42,038 bases of DNA from a virus. This document shows positions 38,371-42,038 of the stretch, piece after piece. Location of the stretch: positions 1-42,038 of IMG/VR virus record IMGVR_UViG_3300023174_009201, one strand, 5' to 3'. The position numbers and the translations under genes are program-made. Under the pieces are notes generated by a model. That model made no database searches. It saw only the letters and a program-made list of their open reading frames with translations, and was not told the DNA's origin. How positions within the stretch are numbered: position 1 is the stretch's first letter; the number at the start of each line of letters is the position of its first letter.

Positions 38371-38804
38371 GAATACTATATACAAAGCAAAGTATAAAAT
38401 GGTTAACTAAATACAAAATTAATTCTGCATTACTATTATATACGTTATTTAAGCTTTGCAGACAGGAGGGTAAACTGCCTTTAATAAAATTGCGTATACA
38501 TATAATGCCTAAAGCAATACATAGCTTCTTCGATTATTATACAAATACACTATACGTTGCAGTACAGTCCAAAGCAAGTGCACCGAGATGTATCAAGCTT
38601 GCAAGAATGCTTAGAAATTTATTACACGAATTAAGACATTTTATACAATATAGAATTATAAAGAAACCTTTTAAGCTAACATACACATATAGAGATGCAC
38701 AGTTAATAAACTCTACTTATTGGAATGACCCGGATGAAATAGATGCTAGAAGATACGAAAAAGTAAAACTACGTTCGTGTTATAAATTACTTATTAAGCA
38801 GTAG
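38367..38804 (+). CDS. HExxH-type putative metallopeptidase
   Basis: 145 residues, start at MRILYTKQSI, overlapping the flavodoxin stop by ATGA. LLHELRHFIQYR gives H87-E88-x-x-H91, a zinc-binding HExxH motif, and NDPDEIDARRYE supplies a downstream acidic ligand candidate E124, as in small gluzincin-like proteins. The N-terminal part has helices and a hydrophobic stretch (NSALLLYTLFKL) but no clear signal peptide. The substrate is unknown; a prohead-type protease role is unlikely from the motif. Its 3' end overlaps the portal gene by 11 nt. Confidence 0.7.
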   Translation: MRILYTKQSIKWLTKYKINSALLLYTLFKLCRQEGKLPLIKLRIHIMPKAIHSFFDYYTNTLYVAVQSKASAPRCIKLARMLRNLLHELRHFIQYRIIKKPFKLTYTYRDAQLINSTYWNDPDEIDARRYEKVKLRSCYKLLIKQ

Positions 38805-40596
38805 GTGCTGGTGCTGCTGGCGTAGGAGCAGCTGGTGCTTCACCAACCGGGGCTTCACCTGTCGGTGCTTCACCCGCAGGGGCTCCGCCTGCAGGAGGAG
38901 GACCAAATGACGGTGGTACCGCTGAACCGCCGCCTGCACCGCCAGCGGTGACCTCGCCGCCTTGAGCCGGTGCCGCACCGGCCTGTAAATTCTCTCTCCA
39001 GTTAGGTCCTCCTGCTTTGATTTGTTCTAATTCCCATAAAAATCCTATATCCTTGCGCATAAATTCTCTATTCGCTAATACTTCAATATCACTCCAGCCC
39101 ATATACTTCTTTAATGCATATGTCTTACTTACGGCATCAGATTGTGTGATGTTATTAAATGATGTTGTCTTGAGCTCTTGCTTTTGTGCTTCTCTCATTT
39201 CAAAGAAGTTAACTGGTACATTAAATTCAATATCAATATTATTTTCTTTTAAGTCAAGCCTTTCCCAAATATTGCGTAATTTTAAATGTGTAATAAACCC
39301 GTTCTTTAATCCTTCTGCAAACTGCTGCTGCATACGCACAATAAATTTCGCAAATTTTAATTCTTCGCGAAGAATATTCATATCATCCTTGTAGGAGTCT
39401 TCAACATTAAGACGTGTTATAGGTACCTTAAGACTCTTATATAGCTTTTTTAAGAAGTATTCTAAATCTTCTAATTTTCCGAGATTTTCGCCTCCTGCAA
39501 GCCGATCTATTTTAGTTCCCTCGCTACCAGCACGCTTAGCAAACCAGAAATTATCTAGAATAGATTGGGGATTAAATTTCTTAACAGCACCACCACCTTG
39601 AGAGACGTCATAGGTTTTTGAAGACCAATACTGGTTCATTAATTTCTTTAAATATGCCTCTGCTTTAGGTGGTGGCATATTACCTACATCTACGTTGAAT
39701 ACAAGACGCTCGGGTGCACGTGCTAATCTATATATAACAATTGCGTCTTCGATCAGACTTAGCTGCCTATAGGCACGGCGGGCATTTTCTATAAATGGTA
39801 ATCTTATTGTCCTGTTCTCATTCCATATACCAGAATTAATATATGTGACCTGGTTTTTATCCATCGGTATTAGTTCATAGTCCAGTATCTTCGTGGGGTT
39901 GTTCTTATCGAATACTGGTTTTCTTAATAGATACCCCTTAACAACTAGGTTTTGTACATTACCGAAAATTGGATCAATAAACTCAGTTGGAATAAGCATT
40001 GTTCCGAGAATACCCTCTTCTTCATATTGCTTGTGAATTACATGTTCAAAGTAGAGCTCACCGTCAACAAGTAAGCTACGAAAATATTCCCATCCTTTAT
40101 TTTGTAAATCAAAATGTCCGATATATTTTTGAAATTCTTTTTCTAGGGTTTCAGTATTTTCTTCATCAAGCTCAACATCAAGTGTTTTAAAATATGCAAT
40201 TTTACCGTTTCTATCTCGATTAACTACTTCATCACAAATTTCATCAAGAGCATCAGCAACTTCAGAAAATGCAGCCATTACTCTATAATCACGAAGTCGG
40301 CTAATCTTATCATGTTGTATATTTGCATACATGTACTGGGTAAAGTTGTTATCAAGACCTACAATGCCTGCAGGATCAATACTATTGAAATCAGTATTAG
40401 AACTAATACTTTGTCTAGCTAGTGCTTCTGTACGCTTACTACCAGTATCTTGGAAGACTTTATATTTCGGATTTAATTTATTGAGCGAATCTACAACAGA
40501 GTAGCTTTGATAAGGCAGCTTAGAATTAATAAAATTCATTAAAGACTTGCCAAACGTGCCCTCTCTACCCGAACTTGCATTGTCGAATTCTGCCAT
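38794..40596 (-). CDS. Portal vertex protein, T4 gp20-like, with added Ala/Pro/Gly-rich tail
   Basis: 600 residues; T4 gp20 is 524. The dodecameric portal sits at one capsid vertex, nucleates head assembly and is the DNA channel. Recognisable gp20 segments include YRVMAAFSEVADALDEICDE, GWEYFRSLLVDGELYFEHVI, IYRLARAPERLVFNVDVGNM, IDRLAGGENLGKLEDLEYF and VPITRLNVEDSYKDDMNILR. From about residue 535 the protein becomes low-complexity (AGAAPAQGGEVTAGG, then GEAP repeats) to its end. The gp20 neighbours gp21 to gp23 are not next to it, so the usual T4 head-gene order is broken. A consensus late box lies 10 nt before the ATG. Confidence 0.95.
   Translation of the reverse strand: MAEFDNASSGREGTFGKSLMNFINSKLPYQSYSVVDSLNKLNPKYKVFQDTGSKRTEALARQSISSNTDFNSIDPAGIVGLDNNFTQYMYANIQHDKISRLRDYRVMAAFSEVADALDEICDEVVNRDRNGKIAYFKTLDVELDEENTETLEKEFQKYIGHFDLQNKGWEYFRSLLVDGELYFEHVIHKQYEEEGILGTMLIPTEFIDPIFGNVQNLVVKGYLLRKPVFDKNNPTKILDYELIPMDKNQVTYINSGIWNENRTIRLPFIENARRAYRQLSLIEDAIVIYRLARAPERLVFNVDVGNMPPPKAEAYLKKLMNQYWSSKTYDVSQGGGAVKKFNPQSILDNFWFAKRAGSEGTKIDRLAGGENLGKLEDLEYFLKKLYKSLKVPITRLNVEDSYKDDMNILREELKFAKFIVRMQQQFAEGLKNGFITHLKLRNIWERLDLKENNIDIEFNVPVNFFEMREAQKQELKTTSFNNITQSDAVSKTYALKKYMGWSDIEVLANREFMRKDIGFLWELEQIKAGGPNWRENLQAGAAPAQGGEVTAGGAGGGSAVPPSFGPPPAGGAPAGEAPTGEAPVGEAPAAPTPAAPAPTA
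38826..38880 (-). repeat. GEAP tandem repeats in the portal C-terminal tail
   Basis: The reverse-strand coding region contains three close copies of a 15-nt unit encoding (A/T/V)GEAP in the low-complexity portal tail, followed by Ala/Pro/Thr. Approximate limits. Such repeats vary easily in number between relatives. Confidence 0.5.
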
Positions 40597-40606
40597 ATAT
40601 ACAGTT

Positions 40607-40614
40607 TATTTATA
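40607..40614 (-). promoter_or_regulatory. Consensus late promoter TATAAATA before the portal gene
   Basis: Reverse strand TATAAATA, 10 nt before ATG at 40596. As expected for a head gene. Confidence 0.7.
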
Positions 40615-40647
40615 AGAAAAAATTAAGTTTCAATAAAAATAATACAG

Positions 40648-40675
40648 TTGATTTTTTAAAGAATTTGATTAAAAT
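40648..40675 (+). promoter_or_regulatory. Sigma70-like promoter before the 84-residue gene
   Basis: TTGATT at 40648-40653, 16-nt spacer, TAAAAT at 40670-40675, 5-nt gap, then GTG at 40681. Confidence 0.5.
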
Positions 40676-40680
40676 GTATT

Positions 40681-40935
40681 GTGGGTTATAAGAGAGGATC
40701 CTTTATTAAGCGGATAAAGCTGAGATTACGCTGGCAGGAAAATTTTCTAGCACGGATTTTGTTGCCAAAAATCTTAATATGTAAGATTAACAAAAAAGAA
40801 GAAATGCTTGAATGTGGGTTTTTTATTTCAAATCTAGACACCGGTGTTTATTACTGTAAGTATGATTTTGGTAGAGAGTTTAGAATGGCTTTTCTTGGTT
40901 TTGGGTTAAGCATATGGTGGAATCCTCACTACTAG
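40681..40935 (+). CDS. Small basic hypothetical protein, 84 residues
   Basis: GTG start. Basic N-terminal half (KRGSFIKRIKLRLRWQEN), then RILLPKILICKINKKEEM, then a beta-rich end (ECGFFISNLDTGVYYCKYDF; MAFLGFGLSIWWN). It could be a small nucleic-acid-binding or membrane-contact protein. The family is not recognised. Promoter spacing supports the start. Expression appears early. Confidence 0.55.
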   Translation: MGYKRGSFIKRIKLRLRWQENFLARILLPKILICKINKKEEMLECGFFISNLDTGVYYCKYDFGREFRMAFLGFGLSIWWNPHY

Positions 40936-40939
40936 TAGT

Positions 40940-40945
40940 TATAAT
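40940..40945 (+). promoter_or_regulatory. TATAAT -10 box before the DUF366-like gene
   Basis: Perfect TATAAT, then exactly 6 nt (AAGCTC) before ATG at 40952. The -35 position 16 nt upstream (TGGAAT) is weak. It overlaps the end of the 84-residue gene. Confidence 0.4.
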
Positions 40946-40951
40946 AAGCTC

Positions 40952-41542
40952 ATGATCTTAGATAATATTAGTGTATATGATGGTGTTTTGTTGCATAAAC
41001 GTTTTGCATATCGTTTTTTTAGGGAAAAGTGTTTACCTATTGGTAATATTATAGCTTTCCGGGCCCCGGCTAAAGTCGAGACAGAGGGTTTAATTGATCA
41101 AGAAGACTCTCTTAATAAAGATTTTATCTACAGTGAAGATATGATTCATTTTCTTTACGAAATACCCCTTATTACTGAGAGTTTTGGCGCAATATGCTAT
41201 CAAAGAATGTTCAATACAACTATTGCGCACATTCTTCATAACTACATTAAAGCTCCTATTGAAGTAGATGGTGACGATCTGATGGTTACAAAGGAGTTTA
41301 CACACGGTGGTGTAACACAACAAAAAGGTAAGTGTAGCGTTAGTATTGTACATGTAAAAGACGCCGCCGCCTTAGGCCATACCGGTATTAATATTAAAGC
41401 TGGTAAACAAGCACCTGCATTTGCATATAGTACAGAATTATCTGATATCGATGCAAAAAACTTTATGTCCGAGGTTATTAATACCTTCTATAGTATTAAC
41501 GACAACATCTTTATTGCATCAACAAAGATTATATCTCATTGA
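40952..41542 (+). CDS. DUF366-like protein
   Basis: 196 residues. The layout IIAFRAPAKVETEGLIDQED, then SEDMIHFLYEIP and a C-terminal SVSIVHVKDAAALGHTGINI matches what I remember of DUF366, a small family of unknown function found in archaea and some phages: a conserved D-x-E-D loop and an HF-x-x-E segment. It may be a nucleotide- or sugar-acting enzyme. It overlaps the gp62-like gene by 4 nt, so it is made together with replication functions. Confidence 0.6.
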   Translation: MILDNISVYDGVLLHKRFAYRFFREKCLPIGNIIAFRAPAKVETEGLIDQEDSLNKDFIYSEDMIHFLYEIPLITESFGAICYQRMFNTTIAHILHNYIKAPIEVDGDDLMVTKEFTHGGVTQQKGKCSVSIVHVKDAAALGHTGINIKAGKQAPAFAYSTELSDIDAKNFMSEVINTFYSINDNIFIASTKIISH

Positions 41543-41814
41543 GCATTTTTGATATAATTGACGGTATTGCATTTAGTAAGAAACCGGCTCTTTCTACTCA
41601 AGCTGAGGACGATAAAGATTACCAACCCTATTTAGTTAATAGGTGGTTATCAATGCTTGATACGGATGCAGCAAAAATTATTAATGAAACCTTAAATAAG
41701 GTTGGACATGTTTTGAGTGCTCCAGAGCAATATAAGTTTCTTGTCAATGTATTGCCGCGATATAAAAGACAAAGAATTAACTATATCAAAAAACCAGCAA
41801 AGGAAAAGACTTGA
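41539..41814 (+). CDS. gp62-like clamp-loader small subunit (short form)
   Basis: 91 residues; T4 gp62 is 187. YLVNRWLSMLDTDAAKIINE, then LSAPEQYKFLVNVLPRYKRQ parallels the T4 gp62 region YSKFMVENALSQFPE, then AHFNYLMAAVPRGKRYGK. Gp62 joins gp44 to load the gp45 sliding clamp, which is also needed for late transcription in T4. The second half of T4 gp62 is missing, as in other short marine forms. The start is TTG in a 4-nt overlap with the DUF366-like stop. gp44 and gp45 are not in the window. Confidence 0.72.
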   Translation: MSIFDIIDGIAFSKKPALSTQAEDDKDYQPYLVNRWLSMLDTDAAKIINETLNKVGHVLSAPEQYKFLVNVLPRYKRQRINYIKKPAKEKT

Positions 41815-41842
41815 TTTCTAAGAGTTTTTAGTAAGTCTAATT

Positions 41843-42038
41843 ATGGGGAAAGCTGATGTTAATAAACTACCAACTCAAAAGAGTCTAATTGATTTAAGTT
41901 CACATTCAAAAAATACTTTTAATAGTGTATTTGTTGGATATGATTTATGTGAAGTTTTAGATGATATTATTTTAGCTGAATTTAGTGATGACGGTGGGTC
42001 GTCAAATACAATTATACGTAACGGTATCGTAGTACCTG
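41843..42038 (+). CDS. Gene cut by the right window edge; possible GroES-like co-chaperonin
   Basis: ATG at 41843 opens a frame that runs off the window (65 codons). It reads MGKADVNKLPTQKSLIDLSS, then FVGYDLCEVLDDIILAEFSD, then IIRNGIVVP. A beta strand, an acidic turn and the ending RNGIVVP resemble Hsp10/GroES-type co-chaperonins of marine T4-like phages, the counterpart of T4 gp31, but too little is visible to be sure. No clear promoter is seen in the 28-nt gap. Confidence 0.5.
   Translation, partial: MGKADVNKLPTQKSLIDLSSHSKNTFNSVFVGYDLCEVLDDIILAEFSDDGGSSNTIIRNGIVVP

Noticed and set aside
1-42038. Prophage or bacterial chromosome segment
   Set aside because: No integrase, repressor, attachment site, rRNA, tRNA or bacterial housekeeping gene; portal, spike, fibres and late boxes fit a lytic T4-like phage.
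1-42038. CRISPR array, insertion sequence, homing endonuclease or intein
   Set aside because: No direct-repeat/spacer pattern, transposase, or GIY-YIG/HNH/LAGLIDADG motif seen; nrdA and nrdB are uninterrupted.

Overview
The window is a piece of a lytic, T4-like (tevenvirus-type) phage genome, most likely marine. The evidence is a T4 gp20-type portal protein, a gp5-type baseplate spike, a gp62-type clamp-loader fragment, a class Ia NrdA/NrdB pair, tail fibres ending in the S74 chaperone domain, and repeated TATAAATA late-promoter boxes. Base composition is AT-rich, genes are packed with 4-23 nt overlaps, and no gap between genes exceeds about 105 nt. I see no tRNA, rRNA, CRISPR array, insertion sequence, integrase or attachment site. 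The host cannot be named. Shine-Dalgarno sites are largely absent. Many enzyme types here also occur in cyanophages and other ocean T4-like phages.

Layout. (1) 1-2117, minus: a tightly coupled six-gene operon with a P-loop NTPase (cut by the window edge), two tiny proteins, an Nmad1/DUF1599 protein, a PurN-like formyltransferase and a DpdA-like guanine transglycosylase. I read this as a 7-deazaguanine DNA-modification module. (2) 2170-6445: a 3D-domain muralytic protein coupled to the gp5 spike, facing a glycine-rich adhesin. (3) 6449-11266, minus: a coiled-coil membrane protein, nrdB and nrdA, each behind a late-type box. (4) 11325-16522: small proteins, a fibre, a SleB hydrolase, a second 3D protein and a xanthine-guanine phosphoribosyltransferase. 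(5) 16553-31512: a saccharide and small-molecule cassette with a carbamoyltransferase, five glycosyltransferase-type genes, an asparagine-synthase-like enzyme, an RfbH/E1-type iron-sulfur sugar dehydratase, a half-length DegT aminotransferase, a GNAT, two 2-oxoglutarate oxygenases, a radical SAM protein, a divergent paralogous pair of unknown proteins and a fibre-like protein. (6) 31515-37662: a second S74 fibre, dCMP deaminase, PD-(D/E)XK nuclease, SDR, class III aminotransferase, amidinotransferase and small genes. (7) 37768-42038: a flavodoxin-like reductase, an HExxH protein, the portal protein, a DUF366-like protein, a gp62-like protein and a truncated gene.

Regulation can be read from the sequence. 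One class of promoter is sigma70-like (TTGAnn, 16-nt spacer, TATAAT) and sits in front of the modification operon, the sugar operon, oxygenases, radical SAM gene and nuclease. The other is the late box TATAAATA/AATAAATA in front of virion genes and, unusually, nrdA/nrdB. In both classes the -10 element often lies only 4-8 nt before the start codon, so many mRNAs should be leaderless. All six convergent gene pairs overlap at their 3' ends, which leaves no room for ordinary terminators between them.

The most notable candidates for new biology are the DpdA-formyltransferase-Nmad1 operon, the genome-wide fusion of promoters to start codons, the phage-borne E1-type dehydratase with unusual cysteine spacing, and the 3D-domain lytic proteins that seem to replace the lysozyme of the T4 spike.
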